Of a stretch of 64,000 bases of DNA, positions 11,253-24,060 are shown piece by piece (within the stretch, counting starts at the first letter, position 1; the number at the start of each line of letters is the position of its first letter). The position numbers and the translations under genes were made by a program. Under the pieces are notes generated by a model, which was not told the origin of the DNA, did not search any database, and was given only the letters and a program-made list of their open reading frames with translations. The DNA is taken from contig NC_077229.1 in NCBI RefSeq assembly GCF_027887165.1, positions 116,762,520 to 116,826,519 on the forward strand, read 5' to 3'. Origin of the DNA: Monodelphis domestica. Lineage: Eukaryota > Chordata > Mammalia > Didelphimorphia > Didelphidae.

Positions 11253-14094
11253 ACATACACACATAGGCATAGGTGTAGATGCGAAGATACACCTACATGT
11301 ACATATAGATAAATACACATTTCCATAGATGGATCTGAAGAGGATGAGGACAATGATAGGGCAAAAAAGCATGATTGATTAATGACAAGGAGGACATTGC
11401 TTGGACACTTGGTTATCATCAAGATAAGATGGAAAGTTCATGTCTAATATCACAAGGTCATTCTCAAGGAAGAGTCCAGGGACAGATAAGGGAACTAATT
11501 TAGGAAAAGTCATGTTCCTCAAGGTTCCATAGATACAAAATTAGTGTATTGGGGAAAGATTTGAAAAACGTCTTCTTGGTTCCACATTGAACCCTCAGTC
11601 TACTCTATTATTCTTTCTCTTTGGCCATCAAAAAGATGATTACAGTCAATGCTGTCATGATCACTGTTGTCATAGAAAAATGTGGATTTGCATTTGGAAG
11701 GCTGGGTAAAAATCCCAAATCATCTACTTACTGACAATTAACCACTCTCTGTAAAATGAGGTGGTAGGACAACCTCATTTCTAATGTACTTTACATTACG
11801 TAGCATGCTAGATCTTATGAAATCATCCTCATCCTCATTGCATGCAATCATCCACTCTCTGATTATGAATTTACAAGCAAATCAATTTAATATACTCTAA
11901 ACCACAAATTTAGCATAATAGGTACATTATGGGGTTATAACATGAAGGGAGAAAAGAAAAAAATGGGAAGGCATATAAATATCTGATGTGGGGAATTTTC
12001 TTGGCAGGCTGTTTTTATATTCATGACTAGTGTTTCCATTTTAATATGTTTGCTTACATGTAATGCAGATTTTAATTTAATGACAGGCTGCTTAATTATG
12101 CCTTCATTTGTATAAATTGTAATGTTGCTGCTGAATAGATGAAATAAAAACCCTTTGATTTCCATCCAAATATTTAATTTAAATCAATGATAAACATCTA
12201 TGATTTCTTTAAAGCAATGTTAATTAATCTCCAGAAAGCTGAATGGGAGTTTTAAAAGGATAGTGTGAGTCACATCATAGTTTTCATAATTGAATTGAAA
12301 CAACACAATAACAAAAGGATCAATGTATTATCAAGGTAGAAGAAATAATACCTCATTCCTCCATATGTTAGATTTTTTTTTTCAAAAGGAAAATGTGGAA
12401 TTCAGTGATGTCATTTGCAGTAACGGTAAAAAAAAAAGTTTTCCTCTCTTTTATTTTAATACTTATATGGCCAGATATAGTCCCATCATTAGGTTCTCAT
12501 GATTTTAATTGGAGCTAGTTATGGCTCACATTTATTTAACATTTGTTTTTAAAGCTCTTAACTCACAGAGAGACTGAAAGTTATTTCAGTCAAATATTAG
12601 CCTACCCATTTGACAGATGAAGAACCTGATTCTCAAAGACGTCAAATTTATTTGAGGACATAATAAATGTCAGATCTCAAGTATCCTGACTTTGAGTTTA
12701 TTGCCTAAGGATTAAAATAAAAAGTAAGGAAAATATTGTGTCCCATTTACTATACCAGATTTTTGTGTTATCACAGAATCTCTACAGATCAGGATTTTGT
12801 GTTTCCCCATTATGTCCCTGTAGAAATATAAGGTGATCAGGGTAAACATAAAACTATATCTTCCACCTCTGGTGATCAAGTGGGACAATGCTCAGTATTT
12901 GAAAACCATCCAACTATTCCATAATAGTTACTACTATGTTACTGTCTTTTCCATCAATTAGCTGAAGCAAAAAGAAAAAGGAATCCTGAAGGAGAGACAG
13001 GAGGAAACTTGTGCCATGAAAGTCAAACAAACACCACAAATTTGATCAATATTTTCCCTCAAACCTGATGTTAACAGGACCCTGTGCCCAGAAGTCTTGG
13101 AAACCTAAGTAATCTCCAAACCAGCTGCCCTCCTATCCCAGTTTCATAGCCATCATTGAGAGGTTAAATCATTGTACTGAGGTGTATTAGTTTTCTGATT
13201 ACCACCAAGTTTGGAGGCACAGAAAACCTGGGAGTAAGTAGCTCCACCCTTCTACTCGAAACTCTCTTTATTTTAACTTCATCAGTCAAGAACTTGGAAT
13301 TCCCCTCTTTTCATACTTAGTCAGGCACTTAACCTTTAATTAGAAAAGGAAGTTCACACCCTCAAAGACTGGAAATGGATCCCACAAGCACATCCCTGAC
13401 TAAAAAAATTAAGGAACTATGATTGGTTCCTAGAATGTGACATGGGAGAACTGTTGGGTAGAGATAGTGCTTATAAGGTGAGACTCAACAGGAAGTCAGG
13501 CATTCCCATTTTGACTCTCATTTCAGATTTCCATTTCAGATTCTCATTTCTGTGGTGGTGACTTGGGCTAAAAAGGAATGGTTGGATGCCTCCAATTATA
13601 TAGCCAATTATAAAATGCATCCCCTAACTACATATTTAGCATTCTACAACCAGTTATAAGTCTACATATACTCTACAGTTTTATCAGGACACTTTTATTA
13701 AAAGTTATTTAGGAATGGAACTCTCTTGCATAGAATTTGGGGGGAGGGGGGAGATCCAAACCATATTTCTTGGCCAACATTATTTATGAAAGAGATTCTG
13801 CCTAAATTTTTCCTGTCAATTGTCATTTCATGAGACTATAATGCATCACGTCTATTAAGGGGTGGTCCTGCATCCATCTAGGAACCTTTTTGGCCAGTGG
13901 TCAATGTATCATTTGGCAGGCTGACTTCCTCTTTAAAGCCAAAACAAATAAAAAATAAGAATTGGCTAAAGCCACTAAAAAGAGCTATAATGGTGGAGAT
14001 TGAGTTATTTTGTGAGTACCAGAAAGTCAATGAAAGATCAAAGCAATTCTTAGACTAGTACAAACACACAAATTCATCAAAAGTAATTCATAGA
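11253..14094. other. Intergenic with MIR fragments and a possible LTR
   Basis: There is no gene. MIR-like pieces lie at about 11690-11800 (plus) and 12500-12690 (minus, 'tttgacagatgaagaacctg'). Around 13180-13740 a block with 'gattggttcc' (CCAAT-like, reversed) and 'gtgcttataaggtgag' (TATA-like) looks like a retroviral LTR, but I found no TG...CA ends with a duplication, so it is only a suspicion. Confidence 0.4.
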
Positions 14095-14290
14095 GGGGAG
14101 CTGAGAAGCTTACTGAATTGAGAGCCAGGCTGAGAAAAGGGAGGTGTTAAATTAAATTGGCTTCAGATACTTCCTAGTTGTGTAACCCAGGGCAAGTTAC
14201 TTAAACCTCATGGCCTAGACCTTACTGCTCTCCTGCCTTGGAACCAATATGAAGTATTAATTCTAAGATGGAAGGAAAGAGTTTAAAAAA
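14095..14290 (+). mobile_element. tRNA-derived SINE with 'gattctaagatggaagg'-type tail
   Basis: It has 'attgagagccaggc', 'tgtaacccagggcaagttac', then 'ccttggaaccaatatgaagt' and 'aattctaagatggaagg'. This tail type is shared with 16485, 39971/40359, 54478, 55835 and 56095. I recall it as a WSINE/WALLSI-type marsupial SINE, but the family name is from memory. Confidence 0.75.
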
Positions 14291-16051
14291 TGATTTATTC
14301 ATTACAATGAAATTGTTAACAGAGTTATATGAAACAATCATTGCTGAATGGAAGATGGTAATGGATTATGAATTAATACTAGCTCTGTAACAAATGGTGT
14401 CTCTCAGCCTCTAGAAGAAAGAAGAAAAAGCAATTTTCCTTTTCCTACTGGAATTAAAAGAAAAAGGGTTTTCTATTGAATTTGAAGGAAAAACACAAAA
14501 TAGGCCCAAGGATTCTTGGCAAACCTGACCACGGGGAAGAGAAAAATAGAGCAACATTTTCTCTTATATTTACCAAGAATAAAAGAGAGATCTTAGCAAA
14601 ATATTGAGTTTATTTGTGTCTTTGTCCCTGGCTACAATTTCCTACTTGATCTTAAGCCATGTTCTTATCTAGTTATGTTCTTTCTTGCTAGACGTATCTT
14701 AAATAACTGAGAATTCAAGGCAACGAATAGCCTTCTTCATTCATGATTCACTTAGAGCATGTTGATGCTGAGCAAGAAAACTTATGAAGGAAAATCTAGG
14801 TAGTTGCTAGCAATAATGGTTACAAACTCTGAGGAAAAGTTGGGGGAGCATAAGAAAAAATATGCACATGTATTATCCGTCTCCTGAGAGGCTGGCTTGG
14901 GAAAACTGATTTCCAGTGTCCAAAACAGGCTTTCAGGCACCATTGAGTTAGAAAGAATTGTCTGTTTGGTTTCTGCCTTGCTTGCTAACTGGCTGTCAAT
15001 CAGGCTTCCATGCTATTGTTATAGGAAGAGTGAACCGATTGAAATAGTTCTGGACTCACTGCCAAGTCCTATCCCCACTCTGGGCCTTTACAGCTGCTAA
15101 GGCAGATTTGAGGGCAAGACTTGTCATTGGACCAGAGAGCTGTTCAGCATCAGCTCCCTCACAACAGTGAGATTTGTTCCACGTTAATCAATCTCATTGT
15201 GGAAGCCTGTGCCAGAAAGCAGCCTGAGTGCTATTCTTCCTGTGGAGGGGGTTTTCTGATCTAAGTTCTCCACGTACAGGAGCTGTTTGGGGAGAGAGAG
15301 ACCACCCTGAGAGCTGTTAGTCACAGGAATTCTTAAGACTTTTTGGCTTATTAGTATGTCTAGCAATAGATACCACATGGCAAACTTCCTCTCTATCTGC
15401 TATTATTAAGGTAGACAATAAGGGCATTGTGCCAGAATGCTGAAATTTGAGGGTACTGACACCACTTACTATCCCAGAGTCTAGAAACAACTGAGCTTAG
15501 CAGCTAGTAAGCAAGAATAATTAGGAAAAATAGGAAGCCACCAATTGGCAAAGAGTTCTTTCCTATCTCACTCCTTTCCCCCAAGCTGCTTCATTTCATT
15601 CTCCTGCACATCTTTACTCCCTCTCTAGCTAGTTAGTACAGTCAACTAGTTGCTTTTTATGTCTTCCTCCCTCAATTAAATTTGTTTTAGAAAGTGATTT
15701 CTGATAATTCTTGACCTAATATATTTTGTGAATCTTGTCCCTCTGTGAAAAATGTTTGGTATAACTGAGTGGGAAAAGAATTAGAGTCCAACCTTTCATT
15801 TTGCAAATGAGGTCAATAGGAAAAGTGTCACCATTTCCATTTTGCTGAGGAGGAAATGGTGGCCCCAAGAGATAAGGCAGTTCCTTTGCTCAGAGTTTCA
15901 GGACTACTAAGTAAGTGATGAAGTTATAATTTTATGAATATCTTCTAATGTGTTAATTGTTACACTTCATAAACTACAGTCTCATAAATCTTTCTGATAT
16001 AATAATTCTTTCTTGTAGAAAAGCTCTTTTATAAAATATTGGTGGGACTTG
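14291..16051. other. Intergenic
   Basis: No gene is seen. A reversed MIR-like piece lies at about 15785-15930 ('ttttgctgaggaggaaatgg', 'gcagttcctttgctcagagt'). The open frames at 14897 and 15184 have no recognisable content. Confidence 0.45.
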
Positions 16052-16312
16052 GTGGCTCAGTGAATTGAACCTTGGATCTGTAGTTAGGAAGACATAGCTT
16101 CAAAACTGGCTCCATACACTTACTATATGACTTACAAGTTACTCACCCCTTCTTTGTCTCAGTTTTCTCATCTGTAAAATGAGGACAATAATAGGATCTA
16201 CCTCCTTATGTAGTTGTGAGCATCAAATGAGATAAAATATTTAAGTCATTTAGCACAGGATCTGATATAGAGCAAGTGCTATATCAATGCTGTTGTTATT
16301 GTTTTATTATTA
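16052..16312 (+). mobile_element. MIR/THER-class SINE
   Basis: This is a nearly full-length, old tRNA-headed SINE: 'acttggtggctcagtg', then 'gtctcagttttctcatctgt' with 'aaaatgag', and a 3' part with 'agtcatttagcacagg' and 'aagtgctatatcaa'. Confidence 0.65.
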
Positions 16313-16484
16313 TACTTTATTTCATGAAGTCCATCATAAAGATAAGAATTAATTTTGACATTAGCATGTAAATAGGTGATAAATAAATATACCAGAATAG
16401 AGAAAGAATATTTAGAACTTAAGGGGAAAAATTTTTCAGGGGTGTCAGTGCAAAACTTAGAGAAAGCACTCAAGAATAATATAA

Positions 16485-16690
16485 TATGGAGGAATCTAGG
16501 AAACTCAGAAGATGGAGAGCCAGGTTTAGAGGCAGGAGGTGCTGGGTTTAAATATGACCAGATACTTCTTAGTTGTGTCACCCCACCCAAGTCACTTAAT
16601 TCTCATTTCCTAGCCCTTACCACCCTTCTACCTTGGAACTAACATAAAGTATTGACTTTAAGATGGAAGATTTAGGGTTTAAAATAAAAT
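16485..16690 (+). mobile_element. tRNA-derived SINE with 'taagatggaag'-type tail
   Basis: This is a diverged copy of the family at 14095: 'agatggagagccaggtttag', 'accttggaactaaca' and 'gactttaagatggaagat', then an A-rich end. Confidence 0.65.
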
Positions 16691-17084
16691 AGAAAAAGAA
16701 TACTATAAGGCCATAGCAATGAACAATTATGAAAAGAATAACAAAAAGCAGTTTCATCAGAGACCAATGTGAATGCACAAAAAAATTCATTCACCAATTT
16801 CTATTATGTTTAGATAGTTTCCTAAGTATACTTCTGCTCAAACCTAAAGTTATTCATTATATACAAAGACTTTTTAAAATGAAAAAAAAACCTTCAGCAA
16901 AATTAACTAACATATAAAACAATTCTCAACTATACAAAACCAATTAAAAATTATATAAATGACTTCTTTAAAATCTTTTCTCTGGGACCTAGTTTGGCAT
17001 TATGATTTTTTGATAATTGGTTATATTTGTTTCTTCCTCAAAATAATTAAAATATGAATGTTAATAAAGATCACATTGGCCATA
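16691..17084. other. AT-rich spacer
   Basis: I see nothing identifiable in it. Confidence 0.4.
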
Positions 17085-17500
17085 GAGCCAAATGCATACA
17101 TGGACTGAATCACAGAGAATATCAGACTTTTTATCATCTAGTCGGTCCTGGAAGACCACCAAGGAAGGAGAACAGTTCTCCTACTAAAGAGGACATTCCA
17201 TGTTTTAGAGAACTCCATTTAAAGTTCTCTTTTTTATGATCTCTAGCCTGAATTTTATCATCAAATACCAACAGAGGAAATCTATTTTGTCTTCCATATA
17301 ACATACTCAAATATCTAAGGAGAGTTCTCAAATCTTCTATTTCTTTCAGGATAAACATGCATAATTTTTGTACTAGGAACATATTACAGAGATTCAAAAC
17401 CCCCACCATTTTAGTTGCTTTCATCTGTATCTTCTCCAGCTTCTCAACATCCTTCTTAAACTGTGGCACTCATATGAGGTCTGACAAGGGTATGGCTTCT
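17085..17500 (-). mobile_element. CR1/L3 LINE 3' fragment
   Basis: The plus strand shows the reversed CR1/L3 signature: 'cttctccagcttctcaacat', then 'ccttcttaaactgtggcac' and 'tgaggtctgacaagg'. This is conserved near the end of the CR1-clade ORF2 and 3' region. The remnant is broken. Confidence 0.6.
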
Positions 17501-17648
17501 TTATTCTTGAAAATTATGTGATTCTTAGTGCAGATATGTATATGTGTCTGTAGATAGATAAGAAAGGTATGTGTAGATAGATAGGAAAGAAAGAGAAAAA
17601 GAAAAGAAAGTGAGAAAAGAAAAATGAAAATGTATATATATGTACATA

Positions 17649-17680
<32 letters not shown>

Positions 17681-17700
17681 CATATATAATAGTTCTAGTA
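17501..17700. repeat. Simple repeats: GATA-like, purine run and (TA)n
   Basis: It holds 'tagatagataag' units, a GAAA-rich run (17581-17630) and an alternating tatata/tgtata run (17633-17690). The small open frame across it is not a gene. Confidence 0.85.
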
Positions 17701-18479
17701 AAGACCCTGACAAAGAGTTGCTTAGGAGTTTGGGAGATAGTTGTATTGTCTTCTTATTGTAGCTTAGTCAGAGAGGAAAATTGCAAGCTTTGAAGGCTCC
17801 AGATGATTTTAGATTTCTTATCTTTACATTAGCATTTTAGCAACATTCTTAGGACTGTAATGAATGGTGGTAGTATCTGTGTTGATCTAATAATACTCTG
17901 AATGTGTTAAAGAAAGACAAATTAAAGTATTTCCTAAGAGACCAGTAGAAAAATAAAAGTATACCATGCCTAAGAGAAATGTTATTAATACTTCCAATAA
18001 AGGACATGAAAGAACTTCTAAAATCCAGAAAAGTATGTTGCCACATTTTTTCTCCAATATTATGATCACTTTCCATTACATTTGCTATATACTAGTAGCA
18101 GAATATGTTGCATATTATTTTTTTTAAGGAGTAGGGAGGACGGGCATGTTTCATACCAACAATTTTACTACAGTAAATACTTACTTTGAAGATTAAGAGT
18201 TGCTGAACCAGTGATATCAGCTGATGATGATATTAGAACAAACTGATGGGTGTTCATGCATTGTAGCATCAGAAAAACACCCACATATCACTCAGGTCTA
18301 CCCTTAGAGCTGTAAGCCATAGCTATGTTCTAGAAATCAGAGAGTAGGTCCAGAATATGTTATACATTTCTTCAAGGTGCTTATATATTTCAGATTTCAG
18401 ACACTTATGAAAAGTATTTCATACAAAGTTTCATTTATAGTTGACCACTTATCTTTCTAAATAAGTTAATTTTTTTTCA
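17701..18479. other. Intergenic, nothing recognised
   Basis: It is AT-rich, without a repeat I can name. The open frames on the minus strand (17849-18076) have no family resemblance. Confidence 0.4.
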
Positions 18480-19150
18480 TTTTAGAACTTTTCAACTTCA
18501 CAAAATAGAAATGATTTTGCCTTTTGAAATCATATGTATCCTCTGGCTGAAAATTCACCTTTTAGAAAAAGAAAGCTTTGGAAAATCAAAGAACAATGTA
18601 TTTGGCTTGCCAGAATGACTTTGGCTTCTGAAAATTTCAGAATTGGAAGGGTTTCTATAACCATTGAGAAAAATCTATTCCTGAAAAAACCCCTTTCCAA
18701 AAAAACTAAGAAGTGGCACTCTAGTACTTCATGAGATCCAATACACCTCTGAGGAATCCCATCTGCTTTTAGATAATTCAAATCTTAGGTAATTACTCAT
18801 ACACCTAATCCCAAACCAGGTACGAATCTACATTTTCCTTTTTCTAATTTCTCACTAATTTTCTTAACTGCCATTATGACCTTTAATCACTTGGAGTAAG
18901 CAATCTTGTTTTTCCTTTCTCTTCCAAATATGTTTACTTTTCTTAGCAACATAATTCTTGTTCTTTCACATAATATTAATAGGCCATGTTCTTGAGGACT
19001 ATAAATTTCTTTTTTGCTCCACTATGTATGCTACCTATCTAATTAATATCCTTTTTATCTGTGGTTCCCAGAAATAAATATAATATATTAGGAATGGTTT
19101 GATCAAATCAGAATACTGTGGAACTGCTACTCTAATTCAGATTCCTAAAA
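18480..19150 (-). mobile_element. CR1/L3 LINE, left part, split by L1
   Basis: The clearest part (18840-19150) ends in 'tcccagaaataaatataata', 'ggaatggtttgatcaaatca' and 'actgctactctaattcag', matching the reversed L3 order ('cagaactgaa...tctgaccagagca...cacctccct'). It continues after the L1 and SINE insertions at 23132, giving one LINE. Similarity before 18840 is weak. Confidence 0.55.
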
Positions 19151-20097
19151 CCTGGAGGTGGAGCCAAAATGACCACTTAGAAGCAGCAAAAGTGGAGTCT
19201 TCTGTGAAAATCTTTTCACACCAATCAAAAGTGCTTTGAGGGGAACAGAAAACCAAATCCAACAACAGGACAGAGTTGAGGGACCTTCCTGCACAATTCA
19301 ACTTAAAAGGTCCCTAGAGGATTGAATTCTTGAGTTTAATGAAAAGAAAGAAGGAAGGTCCCAGAACCTCTTCCATACCTACTCTGCTTAGACTGGGATT
19401 AGGAGGGTTGCTAGGATCTTGGAGAGAGGGTATGAGGGGGAGGGAGTAGCTTGCTAACATAGCTACTTAAGGCTCAGGGCTCTATCCACAGCTTGTAGGG
19501 AGGCAGCTAGAGGAGAGAGGAAAAGAAGAGGGCAGCCAAATACTAGAATTGAGCTATTACTCTACATCTTAGGCCTCTTGCTCTGGAGGTTTTGGCCTCA
19601 GGGCAAATCTAACTCTTCAGATCAGCTTAACCATCTTAATATTGTCTTTCAATACTACAGTTAAAAAGCTTTAAGAGGGAAGGGAAGCTCAATCTCCAAT
19701 ACACTCCCCCACACACTTACTGCTCTGAGACCAGCTGACTGCTATCTCAGGGCAAAAGCTGCAAACACAATAGTGTACCTTCATATCATCATGGGAAGCT
19801 CGGTGCTCTTACTGGGTAGCTGGCAGGGTGGTGGGTGACAGAAAGGAGTAGAGTAGAAGACAAGGGTAACTATCTTCAGCCTCCACACCTTCACCTTCAG
19901 CTTCTTCTGGCAGCTGGGGAAGGTCTCATCTCAGGGCTCATTAATACAACAATTAGCTCCATCAGCCTAATCTATTTAATTAGCAAAGCAGAAAAAGAAG
20001 CCCCTCCAGAACAGACTAGTCCAAACCCACAGATCCAGCAAATAAGCAGAGGAGCAAGGATACAGCCAATGACAGGGTGCAAAGAAGGGGAAAAAAT

Positions 20098-21120
20098 ATG
20101 AGTAAGCAACAGATAAAGAAAAAAGAAATTACAATTGACAGCTTCTAGCCAGGTAATAAACAATGAACAAATGGAACAGAAGAGGATTGAGGAACATCTA
20201 ACAAAAACTCAGGAACTCCAGAGAATTCGACACTGCCTTTGGAAGAATTCAAAACACAATTCAAAAATGATTAAGAAAGGATGAAAAAAAATTGGGAAAA
20301 GAACTTAAAAAGCAAAAAAGGTCATATGGAAAAAGAGGCACATTAATTAAAAGGAAAAAAAAAGTGTCTTGAAAGCCAGAATTGACCAGCTTGAAAACAA
20401 GGCAAAAAAATTAAAAGATGACCTGCAAAGAAAAACAGACCAAAAGGAAAAGTATGACCAAAAAGCCAAGGATGAAATCTAGTCTTTAAAAATTAGAATC
20501 CTACAACTGGAAACTAATGACTTCACAAGGCAACAAGAGTCTATAAAACAAAATCAAAAGATTGAAAAAATTGAGTAAAATATGAAACACTTCATTGATA
20601 AAACAATAGACGTGGAAAATAGATCGAGATGAGACAATTTAAGAATTATTGGACTACTAGAATCATGATTAAAGAAAAGGCCTAGACATCATTCTACAGA
20701 AAATTATCCAAGAAAACTGTTCTAACATTATTGAATAAGAAGGTAAAGTGAAGATTGAAAGAATCCACAGATCACCTCCTGCATTATATCCCCAATTGAC
20801 AACATCCAGGAATGTCATAGCCAAGTTCAAGAATTACCAGACCAAGGAAAAGATAATACTAACTGCTAAATAGAATCCATTCAGATATCATGGATCTATA
20901 GTTAGGATAACACAGGACCTAGCTGCATCCACATTGAAGGACAAGAAGGCAAGGAATATGGTATTCCAGAAAGCAAGGGAACTTGGTCTATAAACAAGAA
21001 TCAACTATGTGGCAAAATTGACTATTTTCTTGCAGGGGAAAGTAGTTAATAAAAAAAAAAAGAACTTCCAAGCATTCCTAAAGAAATGACCTTACCTAAA
21101 CAGAAAATTTGATGCCCAAA
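20098..21120 (+). pseudogene. L1 ORF1 remnant (ORF1p nucleic-acid-binding protein)
   Basis: It begins at an ATG followed by 'agtaagcaacag', an N-terminus typical of L1 ORF1. A lysine-rich coiled-coil part follows, then the C-terminal domain with the RIHRS-like block around 20755 ('attgaaagaatccacagatc') and the IRITQDL-like block around 20895. Several stops and frameshifts break it. Compare the better preserved copy at 54690-55440. Confidence 0.65.
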
Positions 21121-21324
21121 CACAGAACTCAAGAGAATTACCAAAAGATAAGGGGAAAAAAAACTCAACAAATTTTTTGAAAGGACCCAATGAATTCAAA
21201 TGATTTGTATGCCTATAAGAAAATATGATATTGGTAACTCTTCAAAATTCTTATTATCATCAGAGTAGTTAGAAGAAGTATACTTAGAGGGTACACTGAC
21301 AAACTATATAGGATAATATGTCAA

Positions 21325-21360
<36 letters not shown>

Positions 21361-21372
21361 CATACATAAATA
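21325..21372. repeat. (AT)n with catacata end
   Basis: This is a run of alternating AT followed by cata units inside the L1. Confidence 0.9.
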
Positions 21373-21854
21373 TATAAACTAGGGGTAAAAAAGAGGATAA
21401 TACTAAGAGAAATGGAAAAAAAAAACAGAATGGGGTGAATTTATATTTCATAAAGAAGCAATAGGGAGAGGTGGAGAAGACCAATTCAATGGAAGGGTGA
21501 AAGGGGTTGGAGACAGTTAATGCTTAAATTTTATGTCCATTGAAATTGACTTGGAGAGAGAAGAATGATCAGATCCATTGAGGCAGAGAATTGTTTTGTG
21601 CTGTATAGAAAAGTAGAACGGTAATAAACAAGCTGGTGGGGAGGGAAGCAATACCAGGAGGGAGAGGGTGGCAGGGGTCATTCAAAAGGCACAACAATAG
21701 GAGGGGAATCAATAATAGGGAGAAGTGCTGGGAAGTGGGGAAACATTAGGAAGGGAAAAGGGGTAAAACTGACTAAAAGTGAAAAGTTGGAGGGGAGGGT
21801 AAGAGATAAGAGAAAAGGCAGAATCAAAGGACAAATTCACAATGGAGGGAAATA

Positions 21855-22899
21855 CACATACAGTAATCATAACTTTGAATGCAAATGGAATTAACTTACC
21901 CATGAAAAGGAAGCTAATAGCATAATGGATTAAAAACCAGAATCCTACCATATGCTGTCTACAATAAACACACTTGAGACAGGTAGACATACATAGGATG
22001 AAGGCAAAGAGGGTGGAGCAGAATTTATTGGACTGTAACTGAGACAAAGAAAGCAAGAGTAGCAACTATGATTTCAGACAAAGCTAAAGCAAAAATGCAT
22101 CTCAGTAAAAGAAATAAGGAAGGTAATTACATCATGATGAAAGGCAGTATAAGTAATGAAGAAATATCAACATTCAACATTTTTTCACCAAATGGTACAG
22201 CATTTAGATTTCTAAAGGAGAAACTAAAGGATCTAAAGGAGGAAATAAAACCATACTAGTGGGGGACCTTAACCTTCCTCTATCACAACTAGATAAATCA
22301 AAACAAACAATATATAAGAAAGAAGTAAGAGGAGAGAATGCAATTCTAGAAAAAAAATTGACTCTAATAGGTATCTGGAGAAAACTGAACTGGGATAAAA
22401 AGGAATATACCTTCTTATCAAAATCACATGGCACATATACAAAAATTGACCATGTACTAGGGCATAAAAACATTGTATACAAATGTAGAAAAGCAGAAAT
22501 AATATATGCATTTTTCATGCCATAATAAATGGAAAGGCAGATTTAAAATTAATTGTAAACTAAATCTAATTCTTTAAAACTAGTGGGTCAAAGAACAAAT
22601 CAAAGAAACAATTACTGATTTCATTTAAGAGAATAACAGTGAAGAAAAAACTTATCAAAATATATGGGATGCAGCCAAAGCAGTACTCAGAGGAAGAGAC
22701 TGATGATTTGGGCATGCAACTTAGAAAACTAGAAAGAGAACAAATTTTAAATCCCCAAATAAAAACTAAATTGGGAATCATAAAAATCAAAAGAGAAATT
22801 AATCAAATTGAAAGTAAAAGAATTATTGAACTAATAAACAAGACTAGGAGCTAGTACTTTGAAAAAACAAATAAAATATATAAAGTACTGGTTAATCAA
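21855..22899 (+). pseudogene. L1 ORF2 endonuclease-domain remnant
   Basis: Translated pieces match the apurinic-like endonuclease of L1 ORF2: VITLNANGIN, then a GNYIMMKGSI block, MGDLNLPLS (the GDxN motif of the active site) and KIDHVLG. Downstream come the linker residues SRSW-like 'KTRS.YFEK.NKI'. The frame breaks at several points and the SDHS-type motif is not recognisable. It ends at the K-rich codons, before the reverse transcriptase domain. Confidence 0.75.
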
Positions 22900-22920
22900 A
22901 TTCCTAAAAGCTATTCTTCC

Positions 22921-23123
22921 TAGGTCATGCAGTGGATAGACTACTGAGGCTAAAGTCACAAAGATTCATTTTCCTGAGTTCAAATCTGGTCTCAGAAACT
23001 CACCACTATGTGAACCTGGGCAAGTCACTTAACCCTATGGCAAAACACTTCAGTATCTTTGCCAAGAAAACCTCGGATAGGGTCATGAAGTGTCAAACAT
23101 AACTGAAAATGACTGAATACAAC
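22921..23123 (+). mobile_element. MAR1-like SINE with 8-bp target duplication
   Basis: It has 'catgcagtggatagactact', 'tcaaatctggtctcag', 'ctgggcaagtcacttaaccc' and the tail 'tttgccaagaaaacctcgga' with 'ggtcatgaagtgtcaaaca'. The sequence attcttcc lies at 22913-22920 and 23124-23131. Removing the SINE rejoins the CR1/L3 sequence 'ctattcttcctttaatgcaa'. Confidence 0.85.
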
Positions 23124-23131
23124 ATTCTTCC

Positions 23132-24060
23132 TTTAATGCAATCTAAGAACCCATCAGCTTTCTTGACTACATATTACCCTGTTGATTCAAACTGAGTCTG
23201 CAAAGAACTAAAATCTCCATATCTTTTTTTCAAATGTCTTCTATCCATGCTTCTCCTACCTCATATTTGTGAATTTTATTTTTAATACAAATACAGAGCA
23301 CTTTTTAATACAAATATATTTACTTAGCTTTTTTCTTATTAAAGTTCACATTTTATTTGACCCAAAGGTGCTAACTTACCAAAACCTTTTCGAATTTTTA
23401 TTCTATCATACAGTCTGTTAACTATCTCTCATGGCTTGTTAAATCATTTTTAGATTTGATAAATATATCATCTATTTTTATGCAAATAACAAAATAACAG
23501 ATAATAATGTTAAGTGGCATAGGAATAAGCACAGATCCCTGAAGCATATCATTAAAATAATGTGTACATTTAGCAACAAACTATTTATGAATGAGTGGTC
23601 TTTGGGTCTTCTTACTAAGTCAATTCCAAATGTAGAATTATTATCTAGTCTTCTTGTCTTTTGCACAATACTAATATGAAAGCTTTTTTTCTTAACCTTT
23701 GTTAATGTATATTTAAATTATACATTTACTATTACCCTGATTTGCCTGTATAATAAATTGTCAAAATATGATAATAGATGGAGCAGTATTTTTTTTATGT
23801 AACCATGTTAACTTTGGGGGATTTCAGCTCCTCTTTCCAAATGTTTGATAGTTTTCCTTTTAATATATTAGAGAATTTTGCTTAGAACTAAAGTCAAGTT
23901 CACAGAATTTATATTTAAATTTTCCACTCTCTTTCCTTTAAATAAATGTGGACATTATTTACCTTTCACTAGTCCTGTTGTGTCCCTCCAAAGTTGCTCA
24001 GTAACCACATCTGCCAGTTCTTTGTCTCTCAGAAGAAATATTTTCTTCTTATAGGAATGG
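23132..24060 (-). mobile_element. CR1/L3 LINE, right part, ORF2 remnant
   Basis: Reversed CR1/L3 ORF2 sequence continues from 19150: 'tttaatgcaatctaag', 'cagctttcttgactacata', 'aagcacagatccctgaagca', 'agtcaattccaaatgtag', 'gaactaaagtcaagttcaca' and 'cacatctgccagttctttg'. These follow the L3 reverse transcriptase order, with many breaks. Confidence 0.7.

Larger units (their letters stand above)
19151..22899 (+). mobile_element. L1 LINE, 5'-complete and 3'-truncated inside ORF2
   Basis: It starts with an L1 5' end ('ggaggtggagccaaaatgac'), continues through a 5' UTR of about 950 bp, an ORF1 remnant and the endonuclease part of ORF2, then stops in the lysine-rich stretch after the endonuclease. 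The host sequence attcctaaaa is duplicated at 19141-19150 and 22900-22909. Removing one copy restores the CR1/L3 sequence ('attcctaaaagctattcttc'), so the truncation existed at insertion. An AATAAA (within 'acaaataaaatata', about 22868-22875) precedes the end by about 25-30 bp, suggesting premature polyadenylation of the L1 transcript. No clear A tail remains. Confidence 0.8.
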
